Below are positions 43,851-53,145 of a stretch of DNA of 64,000 nucleotides, piece after piece. A program made the position numbers and the translations under genes. This stretch comes from Thermoprotei archaeon (GTDB taxonomy: Archaea > Thermoproteota > Thermoprotei > Gearchaeales > WAQG01): positions 1 through 64,000 of the forward strand of contig JAVZOV010000002.1 in assembly GCA_038881895.1 (NCBI GenBank), written 5' to 3'. The number at the start of each line of letters is the position of its first letter. The first letter of the stretch is position 1. Under the pieces are notes generated by a model, which worked only from the letters and a program-made list of their open reading frames with translations, made no database searches and was not told where the DNA came from.

Positions 43851-46013
43851 TTATAATAGATGAAGTGCGTAGAGAACAAATAATGCGCCCATTACAATTG
43901 CTACATTGTTAACTAATTTTAATACAATGTGGATGCTTGGACCTGCAGTATCCTTTAATGGATCTCCTACAGTATCTCCTACTACTGCTGATTTGTGTTG
44001 TTCTGATTTTTTAAGACCAATTCTTTCTAAGTATTTTTTAGCGTTGTCGAATGCAGCACCTCCTGTGTTCATGAAGAATGCTAGCATCGTACCTGTTATG
44101 GTAACTCCTATTAGAAAAGCTCCGGCTGATTCTGATCCTAGAAGTAAGCCAACTACTATTGGTGTGATCAGAATTATTAAGCTAGGTGTTACCATGTTTT
44201 TCTGTGCTGATTTTGTGGTTATGTCTACACATTTACCATATTGTGGCTCTGCTTTACCTTCAAGTAAACCTGGTATTTCCCTAAACTGTCTGCGAACTTC
44301 TTCGATAATATCTGATGCTGTCTTACCTACCGCTCTTATTGCTAATGATGCGAAGAGGAACACTATCATGCCACCTATTATAAGACCCATTATAACAGAT
44401 GGTTGTATAAGATTTATAATGTATTCTTTTCCTGATACTAGATTTATTACATCAACATAGGCCTGGAAGAGCAAAAGTGATGCCATTACTGCACTTCCCA
44501 TAGCAAAACCTTTTGCTAATGCTTTCGTAGTGTTTCCTGCCGCATCAAGCACTTCAGCGGTTTTTCCAACTTCTTCTTCTATGCCTGACATTTCAATTAT
44601 TCCACCAGCATTATCCGCGATTGGTCCATAACCATCGATTGCTAGTATAATGCCTGTGAGTGAAAGCATGCCTATAGTCGCTGTAACAGTACCATAAACT
44701 CCACCTATATGTGATGAAATTCCAATCGCAGCAGCATAATTGGCTCCAAGTATGTAGGATGCGCCTAACGCTATAATCACTATTATTACTGGAAGCGCTG
44801 TGGATTCCATACCCACTGATAAACCCATGAGCAATGTTGTTGCAGGGCCAGTTTTAGCTGCATCTGCAATATCTTTTACAGGCTTGTGATCACCAGTGTA
44901 ATACTCTGTAACTAGTTCGATTAATAAAGCGGCTGCTAATCCAGTTAGCGATGCAAAATATAAGTAGATTGCTGCGAGTCCTAACATTCCAGTTATTACA
45001 AAGTAGAAAAGTATTGCCACTAGAATTGTTGATACTACTAAACCATTTCTGAGTGACGAAACAGGCTTTATTAAAACTTCCTTTTCTTTCTCTACTACTA
45101 TGTTACTGCCATCCACGAGTTTCGTACTAGGTTCCTTAGGTCTTACTGCTAAAGCTCCTATTATCGTTGCTATAAGTCCCACAGCTCTAGCTATTATAGG
45201 AAAGAAGATGAAATACATGTTATTTGTCAACATATAAAGTCCTGCTCCTATAATCATCGAACCAATATTTTCTGCGGAGATAGATTCAAATAAATCAGCT
45301 CCTCTCCCAGCGCAATCCCCTACGTTATCCCCTACGTTATCAGCTATCACTGCTGGATTTCTGGGATCGTCTTCAGGTATTCCTATCTCAACTTTACCAA
45401 CTAGATCAGCACCTATATCTGCTGATTTCGTGTATATTCCACCACCTAGTTGCATGAACAACGCCGCTAAGCTTGCACCAAAACCGTATCCCATTATAAG
45501 CTCTGGAATTCTCTGTAAATTGCTCCACCCATTAAATGCCCAATAAAGGTAAAATAAACCTGTAACACCTATAAGGCTCATAGCAACAACCATTAATCCT
45601 AATACAAGTCCACCATAGAAAGCTAGTTGTAATGGTCTAGCTTGGCTTCCTCTTGCCGCTTCTGCAACTTTAACGTTCGAACGTGTGGCCGCTTCCATTG
45701 AAACATAACCAGCCACTATTGAAGAAACAGTACCTAAGAAGAAACTTAGTGATACGTATGGAATTTCACCATGTATATTACGGTCAATAACTAGATAGAT
45801 TATCACTGTTATTAGTGATAATATTGCTAGTATTACTTTATACTGCCTCTTTAGATATGCTTTCGCACCCTCCCTTATAGCTCTATTTATTCTTATCATT
45901 TTTTCGGTCCCTGAACTTTGTTTTGATATGAACCATAGTAAATAGAGAGCAATTGATAGCGCTAGTATTATAGAGAGCGGTATTGTTAGTATATATATAT
46001 CGATACTACTCAT
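43851..46013 (-). CDS. hppA: Membrane-bound proton-translocating pyrophosphatase
   Basis: Couples PPi hydrolysis to ion pumping. The 720 residues give about 16 helices. Key motifs: 'DNVGDNVGDCAGRGADLFES' and 'GDTVGDPLKDTAGPS', the metal and PPi sites. The cytoplasmic loop reads 'GNTTKALAKG': lysine at the position that marks K+-independent H+-pumping enzymes. The PPi pool released by biosynthesis, including prenyl transfer, could thus energise the membrane. Confidence 0.94.
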   Translation of the reverse strand: MSSIDIYILTIPLSIILALSIALYLLWFISKQSSGTEKMIRINRAIREGAKAYLKRQYKVILAILSLITVIIYLVIDRNIHGEIPYVSLSFFLGTVSSIVAGYVSMEAATRSNVKVAEAARGSQARPLQLAFYGGLVLGLMVVAMSLIGVTGLFYLYWAFNGWSNLQRIPELIMGYGFGASLAALFMQLGGGIYTKSADIGADLVGKVEIGIPEDDPRNPAVIADNVGDNVGDCAGRGADLFESISAENIGSMIIGAGLYMLTNNMYFIFFPIIARAVGLIATIIGALAVRPKEPSTKLVDGSNIVVEKEKEVLIKPVSSLRNGLVVSTILVAILFYFVITGMLGLAAIYLYFASLTGLAAALLIELVTEYYTGDHKPVKDIADAAKTGPATTLLMGLSVGMESTALPVIIVIIALGASYILGANYAAAIGISSHIGGVYGTVTATIGMLSLTGIILAIDGYGPIADNAGGIIEMSGIEEEVGKTAEVLDAAGNTTKALAKGFAMGSAVMASLLLFQAYVDVINLVSGKEYIINLIQPSVIMGLIIGGMIVFLFASLAIRAVGKTASDIIEEVRRQFREIPGLLEGKAEPQYGKCVDITTKSAQKNMVTPSLIILITPIVVGLLLGSESAGAFLIGVTITGTMLAFFMNTGGAAFDNAKKYLERIGLKKSEQHKSAVVGDTVGDPLKDTAGPSIHIVLKLVNNVAIVMGALFVLYALHLL

Positions 46014-46201
46014 TAGTCTACACCTTACTTTGTCACTATTTTAGGTAAAATAAATATTTTGCTCCTTTACCAGAGATAATTTAGATTGTTATTCCTAATT
46101 TTAAATGAAAACTCTACTCTTCAGAGTTGAGAAAACCAGTCCTGTGGAACGCTAATGTTTTTATTCTTCTTTTTCTTATTTTTTATCGAGTTGTCGTGGG
46201 T

Positions 46202-46846
46202 ATGTTAAGTCTTAAGCATGGTGAATATCTTGTAAGACTTGCTCGTCAGGCGGTAGAAAACTATTTCATCACTGGGAGTGAATTACCAATTCCTAGTGAT
46301 GCTCCCTCAGAGCTCATGGAGAAACGCGGTGTTTTTACAACTATTTATAGGATTAGTAGTGGTGAAACTTCTGTTGGAATTGCTAAGGAGTTACGTGGCT
46401 GTATTGGTTTTCCGTTACCAATAAAGCCGTTGTTAAAAGCTACTATTGAATCTGCATTAAGTGCTGCTTTTGAAGATCCAAGATTTCCTCCGCTTAAAGA
46501 GAAGGAACTTGATGGTGTGATTTTTGAGGTTAGTGCGCTTACGCAACCTAAGCTTATTCAAGGTACGCCTGAAGAGATTATGAAGAATATTAAAATAGGT
46601 AGAGATGGACTTATTATACAGAAAGGTTTTATGTCTGGTTTATTATTACCGCAGGTTCCTGTTGAGTACGATTGGGATGTTGAGACATTTCTTGGACAAG
46701 CATGCATGAAAGCTGGTCTACCACCTGATGCATGGGTTATGAGGAATGCCAAAATTTATACATTTCAGGCTGAAATTTTTACTGAAATCCAGCCGAAAGG
46801 TAAGGTTATTAGACTTATGATTGAGAAGTGGAAAAGTGAAAAGTAA
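46202..46846 (+). CDS. AMMECR1-domain protein
   Basis: Conserved family with the strongly preserved 'LRGCIGFPLPIKPL' motif, 'AAFEDPRFPPLKEKEL' and 'LPQVPVEYDWDVETFLGQAC'. Biochemical role unknown; often near radical-SAM (AMMECR1-MEMO) systems, which are not seen here. ATG 46202 ('MLSLKHGEYLVRLA') matches family starts; an upstream frame from 46127 would add hydrophobic codons with no homologue I recognise. Followed by a glycosyltransferase gene after 15 bases. Confidence 0.9.
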   Translation: MLSLKHGEYLVRLARQAVENYFITGSELPIPSDAPSELMEKRGVFTTIYRISSGETSVGIAKELRGCIGFPLPIKPLLKATIESALSAAFEDPRFPPLKEKELDGVIFEVSALTQPKLIQGTPEEIMKNIKIGRDGLIIQKGFMSGLLLPQVPVEYDWDVETFLGQACMKAGLPPDAWVMRNAKIYTFQAEIFTEIQPKGKVIRLMIEKWKSEK

Positions 46847-46861
46847 TTAGAAGGAAGAATA

Positions 46862-48049
46862 ATGTATAAAAGAATATACATTGCTCCGTGTGGTATTGGA
46901 CTTGGTCATGTAAGAAGGATGGAAGCGTTAGCAGGAGCATTAAAAAATTTTGGCATAGGAAATGTTGTGTTCTCAACTTATGGTGTTGGATACCAATACC
47001 TCCATAAATTACATTATGATTATTGCGTATATAAATCACCTGAAATAGATCTAATTTTTAATGAGGATGGCTATTTTGATTTTCATAACACAGTTATGCG
47101 ATATGGGATTGTTTCACTTTATAGATTTATAAAACAAATTGGTTATGAGATAGGAAGGTTAAACTTTTTTAAACCTAGTGTAGTAATCTCTGATTCCCGC
47201 CTCTCTACAACGTTAGCAGGATGGATTTTAGGTATTCCTACAATAACGGTATTAAATCAATTAAATATATCAATACCTCGTGTGCGTCCTATGCGCTCTA
47301 CTACTCGTTTATTAAAGAAGATTAGTGAGCGTTTTACATTTGAAGTGTTCAGTTTTCTTTGGGCTAGAAGTAAAAAAATCGTGGTTGCAGATTTTCCTCC
47401 GCCCTATACTATCTCCAGAATGAATATAATGGTTCACCAAAAGTACAAGAATCGATTTAAGTTAATAGGTCCTCTGTTACCTTTAGACTTAAGAGAATTA
47501 CCATCAAAGGATAGAGTTAAAGAAATGCTTGGACTTAAATCACCAGTCATTGTTGCTGTTTTTTCAGGAAATAAGATTGAGCGAAATATTGCTCATGCTA
47601 AGTTATTACCATACATGATGAAATTAGCGAAGACTGGTTATACCGTGATAGAAATTGGCGGTTTAAATAATTTCATCCCTTCATTAAATAATTTTTACTC
47701 TTATCCTTTCGTCGAAGATGTTTATATGTACATGAGAGCTGCTGATGTAGCGATTTCAACAGGTGGGCAGACGACACTCGCCGAACTTATGAAAATTGGT
47801 GTGCCCACAATAGCATTACCACCAATTGGTCACACTGAGAAAACGGAGAATTCCACAATCATAAAGAAATTAGGATTAGGCATAGTTGTTCCTCTGCAAA
47901 AGGTATCAAATAATTTAGAAAATTTAGTAAAAGAGGTACTATATAACGAATCATATAGAAATCAAGCAATTAAGGTAAGCGAAGAGGTTAATAAATATAA
48001 GGGGATCACCACTCTATCAAAAATGGTGCTAGACCTCATGGAGGATTAA
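46862..48049 (+). CDS. GT28/GT1-like glycosyltransferase
   Basis: Two Rossmann-like halves: the N-terminus 'IAPCGIGLGHVRRMEALA' and the C-terminal sugar-nucleotide site 'STGGQTTLAELMKIGVPTIA' with 'PPIGHTEKTENS'. It resembles the MJ1255/MurG-type group of archaeal enzymes. Probably transfers a sugar to a lipid or glycan; donor and acceptor unknown. It lies in a three-gene cluster with AMMECR1 and an unknown protein (2 bases apart). Confidence 0.82.
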   Translation: MYKRIYIAPCGIGLGHVRRMEALAGALKNFGIGNVVFSTYGVGYQYLHKLHYDYCVYKSPEIDLIFNEDGYFDFHNTVMRYGIVSLYRFIKQIGYEIGRLNFFKPSVVISDSRLSTTLAGWILGIPTITVLNQLNISIPRVRPMRSTTRLLKKISERFTFEVFSFLWARSKKIVVADFPPPYTISRMNIMVHQKYKNRFKLIGPLLPLDLRELPSKDRVKEMLGLKSPVIVAVFSGNKIERNIAHAKLLPYMMKLAKTGYTVIEIGGLNNFIPSLNNFYSYPFVEDVYMYMRAADVAISTGGQTTLAELMKIGVPTIALPPIGHTEKTENSTIIKKLGLGIVVPLQKVSNNLENLVKEVLYNESYRNQAIKVSEEVNKYKGITTLSKMVLDLMED

Positions 48050-48051
48050 AC

Positions 48052-48801
48052 ATGAAACCTATGTTGAGTGTATACGTGCCATATTACGTGCCTATAGCTT
48101 ATAAAAAAGAAAATAACAAAATTTACGTAACCTCAATCTCAATATTAAGAGGTACATCTATAGGTGTTTATAAAAACTTTAAGGGATTAGACATAAATTG
48201 TCAATTAAGCAATCCAATACAGAAAATTCTTGAAGAACTTTATGACACAATAGGGAGAAATTTTGGCATCGTTATTGCTATTGATGCTCCACCGTTTTGG
48301 GAGGTCGGAGTGCAGCCCTCAATAGTACTTGGAATGAACTTAATATTAGAAGTGCTTTCCACTAATTCATTAAATGCAAAAACATTGCATAGTAGAATGG
48401 CTGAATTAATGACAAAATTAGTAAATGTACCATGGATTTACAATCTTAATCTTTCTAAAGGAGTAAATAAGTTTATTATTAATGATAGCGGAGAATTGGA
48501 AGGTCATGTTTCGGCTTCAATTAGGAATGATATGAGAATTATTATTGGCGTTAGGCCACAACAAGACTCCCCAACATGGATTAATGAGATCAATATGTAC
48601 AATCCTGATGAGGAGTACTCAAGAATACTTAGATGGACTTCTGATGTGAATTTTAAATATAACTGGAACAACATGGATGTTCGGATCATAAGTTTACAAA
48701 AGTTAAGACCTGTGGTAGAAGAGTTAATAAATTACTATTCTTCAGAAGAGATCATAGTATCACAACCTGATAATATGGGCGTTCGATTTTACAGATTTTA
48801 A
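48052..48801 (+). CDS. Conserved-looking protein of unknown function
   Basis: 249 residues, starting 2 bases after the glycosyltransferase and so surely co-transcribed. I recognise no family. The central 'GIVIAIDAPPFWEVGVQPSI' followed by a long helix vaguely recalls the glycine-rich region of a GHMP kinase, but the key glycines are missing, so this is not claimed. The C-terminus ('QPDNMGVRFYRF') also recalls the end of some GHMP proteins. The transposon inserted 27 bases after its stop. Confidence 0.6.
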   Translation: MKPMLSVYVPYYVPIAYKKENNKIYVTSISILRGTSIGVYKNFKGLDINCQLSNPIQKILEELYDTIGRNFGIVIAIDAPPFWEVGVQPSIVLGMNLILEVLSTNSLNAKTLHSRMAELMTKLVNVPWIYNLNLSKGVNKFIINDSGELEGHVSASIRNDMRIIIGVRPQQDSPTWINEINMYNPDEEYSRILRWTSDVNFKYNWNNMDVRIISLQKLRPVVEELINYYSSEEIIVSQPDNMGVRFYRF

Positions 48802-48858
48802 TTTGTCTAAACAATATCATTAGAATGAGGGTTGGACAGCAGCTCACAAATAGATAGA

Positions 48859-48867
48859 TTTTTATAG
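48859..48867 (+). promoter_or_regulatory. TATA box of tnpB
   Basis: TTTTTATAG is centred about 26 bases before ATG 48890, predicting a leaderless mRNA. The same box is conserved in the deleted copy C. Confidence 0.45.
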
Positions 48868-48889
48868 ACGTTTAGTGTGTTCCTCTACT

Positions 48890-50024
48890 ATGGAATTAAC
48901 GCTTTCTGTTGCCTTCAGTTATGAACCCAGCGACGATGTTAAAAGGTTATTAAAGGACTTCAGGGATATGGTTAGCTTCTGTGTAGATGAGGCTCAAAGA
49001 CATAACGTCACCAGCTTCGCCAAGCTTAGGAAGCTGGTCTACGATGAATGGAAGGCGAGGTGGAACTATTCAACGCATTTCTGCCATTCAGCGTGTAGAG
49101 TGGCCACTTCAATGCTCAAGAGCTTCAGGAAGCTTAAACGTAAAGGTATGGCAATGAGCGATAAACCCGTTGCCAAGAAGCTTTTCATACAATTAGATCC
49201 ACAGCTGGTTAAATTTGAAGGAGATAGGCTTAGGATATCGGTTAGGCCGAGGAAGTTCCTCTACATCCAATTAAAGTACGGCGATTACCAGAAGAAGTTC
49301 ATTGAAGAATGGAGGGCTGGGAAGGTTGAGGGTTGGCGAGGTGTCTCTGAACGAGACAAAAGTCTTAATACCGTTTAGGAAAGATGTCGATTTGTCGAAT
49401 CCTGATGACTGGATAGCAATTGATGTTAACGAATCCAACGTTACTTGTGTTGGTTCCAATCCGCATATCTTGAAGATAAAAAGTAACATGAGGACTATCC
49501 ACACGACTTACTTCAACATCATCAGAAGAATCCAAAGGTTGAAGAAGTATAAACCCAAGACCGCTGAAAAGTTGCTTAGGAAGTACTCAGGTAGAAGAAG
49601 ACGAAAAGCTATGAATGAATGCCATAAAATCGCCAAGAAGATCGTGAACCTCGCAAAGCAACACCGCATGGGAATAATTATGGAAGACCTTAAAGGAATT
49701 AGGAAAAGAATCAATTTCTCTAAGAACCTCAACCGCAGATTGCACTCTTGGAACTTCAGGAGGCTGCAATCCTATATTGAATATAAGGCTAAGCTTGAAG
49801 GTTTGCCAGTCGTCTACGTCAACCCTAAAAACACTTCAAGCCTATGTCCGATGTGTGGCGGCAGGCTAGCGCCGAATGGGCATAGGCTCGTGAAATGTGA
49901 ATGCGGTTACGAAAGCGATAGAGACGTGACCGCGTGCTTAAACATGCTCAGGATGAGGGGAGCCCCGTTGCCCCAGAAGGCCCTCTATGAGCCTCTAAGC
50001 TTAGAGGTAAGGGGGAAGGGATGA
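48890..50024 (+). pseudogene. tnpB: TnpB RNA-guided nuclease, frameshifted
   Basis: The first frame runs from ATG 48890 ('MELTLSVAFSYEPSDDVKRL') to 49378. The second frame carries the rest to TGA 50024. The shift lies around 49310-49335, where a continuous protein would pass from 'KKFIEEWRAGK' to 'LRVGEVSLNE'. A one-base insertion (or two-base loss) explains it. The catalytic parts are complete in the second frame: RuvC-I D in 'AIDVNESNVT', the E in 'IIMEDLKGI', the zinc finger 'CPMCG' and 'CECG', and RuvC-III 'SDRDVTACLNM'. A sequencing error or a recoding event cannot be excluded. Confidence 0.85.
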
Positions 50025-50062
50025 TGATCTATGAATCCCACAACGGTGAGTTTATTTGTTTG
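49921..50062 (+). ncRNA. Predicted omega-RNA (TnpB guide RNA) at the element's right end
   Basis: In this family the guide RNA overlaps the end of tnpB and runs across the right end into flanking DNA, which forms the guide. Here the segment before the end folds: outer stem CCCTC (49981-49985) with GGGGG (50011-50015), inner perfect palindrome CCTCTAAGCTTAGAGG (49992-50007). The same outer stem is kept with compensatory changes in copies A and C. The guide would start at 50047 (TGAGTTTATTTG). Exact ends are inferred. Confidence 0.5.
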
Positions 50063-50083
50063 ATTTAAATAATATTACGTGAA

Positions 50084-51889
50084 ATGGATTTTGAAATTCT
50101 AGTTGAGACGTTCGAAAAAATTGAAGAAACAACTAAAAGACTCGAAATGACGGACCTCCTTGTAGATCTACTCAGACGCGTCCCCGAAGAAATTATCGAT
50201 AAGGTTATATATTTGATCCAAGGAAGGCTCTATCCAGAATATATAGGCATTGAACTAGGAATGGCAGAGAAAATGGTTGAAAGAGCAATATCTTACGCGT
50301 CAGGATTACCTCTTACAGAAATCGAGTCATTATATAAGAAATTAGGCGATTTAGGGGAGGTGGCTGCGCAAGCATTATCTAAACGTAAAGCATTTGCATT
50401 AACAAGTTTTTTAGGTATAGAAAGTCAAAATAAGCTAACAGTAAGAGAAGTTTACGAAACATTGGATAAGATTGCAAAAGCCACTGGTGAAGGATCACAA
50501 GATTTAAAGATTAGATTATTTGTAGGATTACTTAATAAGGCCTCCCCGAGGGAAGCCCGATATTTGGCACGTTTCATCATCGGAGAACTAAGGCTTGGCG
50601 TGGCTGACATGACTATACTAGATGCGTTAGCAATAGCATACGGAGGTTCAAAAGATTACAGACCAATTCTTGAAAGAGCATACAACTTAACAAGTGATTT
50701 AGGAGAGGTTGCAAAAACTATAGCACTGGAAGGTATTGAAGCTGCAAAAGAATTTCATATTATAATTGGTCGGCCAATTCGACCAATGTTGGCTGAGCGT
50801 CTTTCAACCCCATTAGAAATTTTAGGTAAACTTGGAGGATCATGCGCTGCTGAGTATAAATATGATGGTGAACGTATTCAAGCACATAAAAAAGGCTCTG
50901 ATGTTGTTCTTTTTTCAAGGAAGCTTGAAAACATAACTCATCATTATCCAGATGCCGTAAAAACTATTAGGGAAAATATTAGTGCTAATGAGGCAATAAT
51001 TGAGGCTGAGGCTGTAGCTATTGATCAAGATACTGGAGATATGATGCCTTTCCAAGAATTAATGCATCGACGTAGAAAATATGGAGTGGAGGAGGCCATG
51101 AAACGATATCCAGTCACGCTGTTCTTTTTCGATGTATTATACGTAAATGGTAGAGATCTCACAAACGAACCGTACCCAACAAGACGAGAAATCTTGAGCA
51201 AAATCGTTAAGATTTCAGAAAGAGCTAAGTTATCACAACAAAAGATTGTAAAAACACCAGAAGACCTTGAAGCCTACATGAATCAAGCAATTTCTGAGGG
51301 ATGTGAAGGGCTCATGTGTAAATCATTAAGTAATGATTCTATTTATCAAGCAGGGTCTAGAGGGTTTCTGTGGATAAAACTTAAAAGATCATATCAATCT
51401 AAAATGATCGAGCCAGTAGACTTAGTAATAGTAGGTGCATTTTACGGGACTGGTAGAAGAGCTGGAACGTACGGGGCTTTATTAGTAGCTTGCTATGATC
51501 CTGATAACGATGTATTTAAGACCGTTTGTAAAGTTGGGTCTGGCTTTACGGATGAGGACTTATCTAAACTACCTGAAATGATGAAACCTTATATAATACC
51601 TCATAAACATCCACGGGTTGAAAGCATAATGGAAGCGGACGTATGGTTTGTGCCGGCTAAGGTAATAGAAGTAATTGGTGACGAAATAACTATAAGTCCC
51701 ATGCATACAGCAGGCAGTGGAAAAATAAGAAAAGGCGCTGGACTGGCAATTAGATTCCCACGATTTACAGGTAGATACAGAGATGACAAAGGACCAGAGG
51801 ATGCCACGACAGAAACTGAACTTATTGAAATGTATAATAGTCAATTAAAGAAGATAGAAGAAGTTATGAAACCTGGTGAACAACCATGA
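50084..51889 (+). CDS. lig: ATP-dependent DNA ligase
   Basis: Replicative ligase. The nucleotidylation motif is 'AEYKYDGERIQAHK' with the catalytic lysine; further motifs 'LFSRKLENITHHYPD', 'FFFDVLYVNG', 'EGLMCKS' and 'GFLWIKLKRSY' follow in order, with the OB domain after about residue 430. 601 residues, normal for archaea. It overlaps the phosphodiesterase gene by 4 bases (ATGA). The transposon ends 37 bases before its ATG and may have replaced part of its native promoter. Confidence 0.96.
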   Translation: MDFEILVETFEKIEETTKRLEMTDLLVDLLRRVPEEIIDKVIYLIQGRLYPEYIGIELGMAEKMVERAISYASGLPLTEIESLYKKLGDLGEVAAQALSKRKAFALTSFLGIESQNKLTVREVYETLDKIAKATGEGSQDLKIRLFVGLLNKASPREARYLARFIIGELRLGVADMTILDALAIAYGGSKDYRPILERAYNLTSDLGEVAKTIALEGIEAAKEFHIIIGRPIRPMLAERLSTPLEILGKLGGSCAAEYKYDGERIQAHKKGSDVVLFSRKLENITHHYPDAVKTIRENISANEAIIEAEAVAIDQDTGDMMPFQELMHRRRKYGVEEAMKRYPVTLFFFDVLYVNGRDLTNEPYPTRREILSKIVKISERAKLSQQKIVKTPEDLEAYMNQAISEGCEGLMCKSLSNDSIYQAGSRGFLWIKLKRSYQSKMIEPVDLVIVGAFYGTGRRAGTYGALLVACYDPDNDVFKTVCKVGSGFTDEDLSKLPEMMKPYIIPHKHPRVESIMEADVWFVPAKVIEVIGDEITISPMHTAGSGKIRKGAGLAIRFPRFTGRYRDDKGPEDATTETELIEMYNSQLKKIEEVMKPGEQP

Positions 51890-52377
51890 AAATCTCAGTT
51901 ATTTCTGATACTCATGATAACTTATTCGCAATAAAGAGATTTTTAAAACAAATCGAGAATGAAAAAATAACTTACATTTTTCATGCAGGTGACATAGTTG
52001 CACCGTTCACACTTAAATTGTTTAATGGATTTAAGCTCATTGGAGTGTATGGTAACAACGATGGGGAAAGAAATCTCCTCAGGGAAGCTGCAAAATCATT
52101 GGGATTTAAACTAGAAAAAGATTTTGAAAGTATCGAACTTAATGGAAGAAAAATTGCACTAATGCATGGAACAGAAAAACAGCTTGTGGAAGCATTAGTA
52201 AAAAGCCAAATGTATGATGTAGTAATTAGTGGACATACGCACATAGTTGAACAGAACGTAGTAGGGAAAACTCTAGCTATAAATCCAGGTGAACTATGCG
52301 GCTATCTCACAAACAAATCAACATATATGATTCTCGATCTAGATAATCTGCAAGTTGAGGTTCTACATCTTGATTAA
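51886..52377 (+). CDS. YfcE/MJ0936-type metallophosphodiesterase
   Basis: Metal-dependent phosphoesterase. Motifs 'ISDTHDN', 'HAGDIV', 'VYGNNDGER', 'LMHGTE' and 'ISGHTHI' cover all metal ligands. The natural substrate is unknown; family members hydrolyse model diesters. 163 residues. Coupled to ligase by the ATGA overlap. Confidence 0.92.
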   Translation: MKISVISDTHDNLFAIKRFLKQIENEKITYIFHAGDIVAPFTLKLFNGFKLIGVYGNNDGERNLLREAAKSLGFKLEKDFESIELNGRKIALMHGTEKQLVEALVKSQMYDVVISGHTHIVEQNVVGKTLAINPGELCGYLTNKSTYMILDLDNLQVEVLHLD

Positions 52378-52451
52378 AGGAATGAAACTCATCTGTCTTT
52401 AAAGCGATGCATTTAAATTACTAGAAATATCTTTGTTCTCTGGTGTAGGTT

Positions 52452-53018
52452 TTGACTGAAAGCATAAAGATTTTAGCTGACATGAAAAAAGAGCTTGAGA
52501 AACGAGTAGAGGAATTACAGAAAGAACTTGACAGAACAAAACTCTTGCTAAGTCTAATTGATAAAGCATTAGGAGAGCAAAGTTTTGTACCAGCAAGCGA
52601 AATCCAAAGGCAGGCTCCTCAACCTCAAGTACCAGCAGTTGAAGCTGTTGTTCCCCCGCCCCCACCTGCTGAGAAGGAGGAAGCTATAATATCTAAAACG
52701 GGAACAGAACTAGGAAAAATGTACATTGGAGAAGCAACTATACGTGTTGTGCCAGGTTTAGATTTCGATGAAAGTATGCCACCCTTCAAAAGTTTTCTTG
52801 TAGGTAGAGTTCTTGAAGGAATGAGAAGCAAGGATATAGATAGCGGAAAAAGTGAAAGTGAAGCTTTATCGTACGATGTTATTAAAGATGCATCAAACAA
52901 TGTTAAGGAGTTAATAATTAAAAATGTAGATATTAATAATGAGAGAATAATGAGAGAATTACGTAACAGTATTAAATGGACTTTGGAACGAATAAAAGAA
53001 AGAAAATCTGTTAGTTAA
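52452..53018 (+). CDS. Coiled-coil protein of unknown function
   Basis: 188 residues from TTG 52452. Residues about 5-45 form a coiled coil ('KKELEKRVEELQKELDRTKL'), followed by a Pro/Ala-rich linker ('VPPPPPAEKEE') and a folded C-terminal domain of about 100 residues with 'GLDFDESMPPFKSFLVGRVL'. I know of similar proteins in Thermoproteota beside replication genes but cannot name a function. The tRNA-Gln gene is convergent with it, 2 bases away. Confidence 0.75.
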   Translation: MTESIKILADMKKELEKRVEELQKELDRTKLLLSLIDKALGEQSFVPASEIQRQAPQPQVPAVEAVVPPPPPAEKEEAIISKTGTELGKMYIGEATIRVVPGLDFDESMPPFKSFLVGRVLEGMRSKDIDSGKSESEALSYDVIKDASNNVKELIIKNVDINNERIMRELRNSIKWTLERIKERKSVS

Positions 53019-53020
53019 TA

Positions 53021-53096
53021 TGGTAGCCCGGGTGGGATTCGAACCCACGTCGCGGGGTCCAAAGCCCCGCATCCTTGTCCTCTAGACGACCGGGCT
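53021..53096 (-). tRNA. tRNA-Gln (UUG), CCA encoded
   Basis: Minus strand. Acceptor AGCCCGG (53096-53090) pairs with CCGGGCT (53031-53025), T arm GTGGG-TTCGAAT-CCCAC, anticodon stem CGGGG/CCCCG with loop CTTTGGA, so the anticodon is TTG (reads CAA). Discriminator A and an encoded CCA (53023-53021) complete it. No intron. Together with the GluRS in this window it fits the indirect Gln-tRNA pathway. Confidence 0.93.
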
Positions 53097-53145
53097 ATTC
53101 TACATTTGATATAAAATAAGGTAAATTTTAACTTTTATTTAAAAT

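Larger units (their letters stand above)
48829..50046 (+). mobile_element. Complete TnpB-only IS605-type element (copy B)
   Basis: 1218 bp. The left end GGGTTGGACAGCAG (48829-48842) is shared with copy C at 13290-13277, and the right end ATGAATCCCACAACGG (50031-50046) with copies A, C and D. There is no TnpA, so it depends on a transposase elsewhere. It contains one tnpB, broken by a frameshift. No target-site duplication is expected for this family, and none is seen. The element sits between the unknown gene and DNA ligase, ending 37 bases before the ligase start. Confidence 0.9.

Noticed and set aside
50031-50046. Terminal ATGAATCCCACAACGG as a CRISPR-like repeat
   Set aside because: It occurs once per TnpB element at widely spaced sites and marks transposon ends, not an array.
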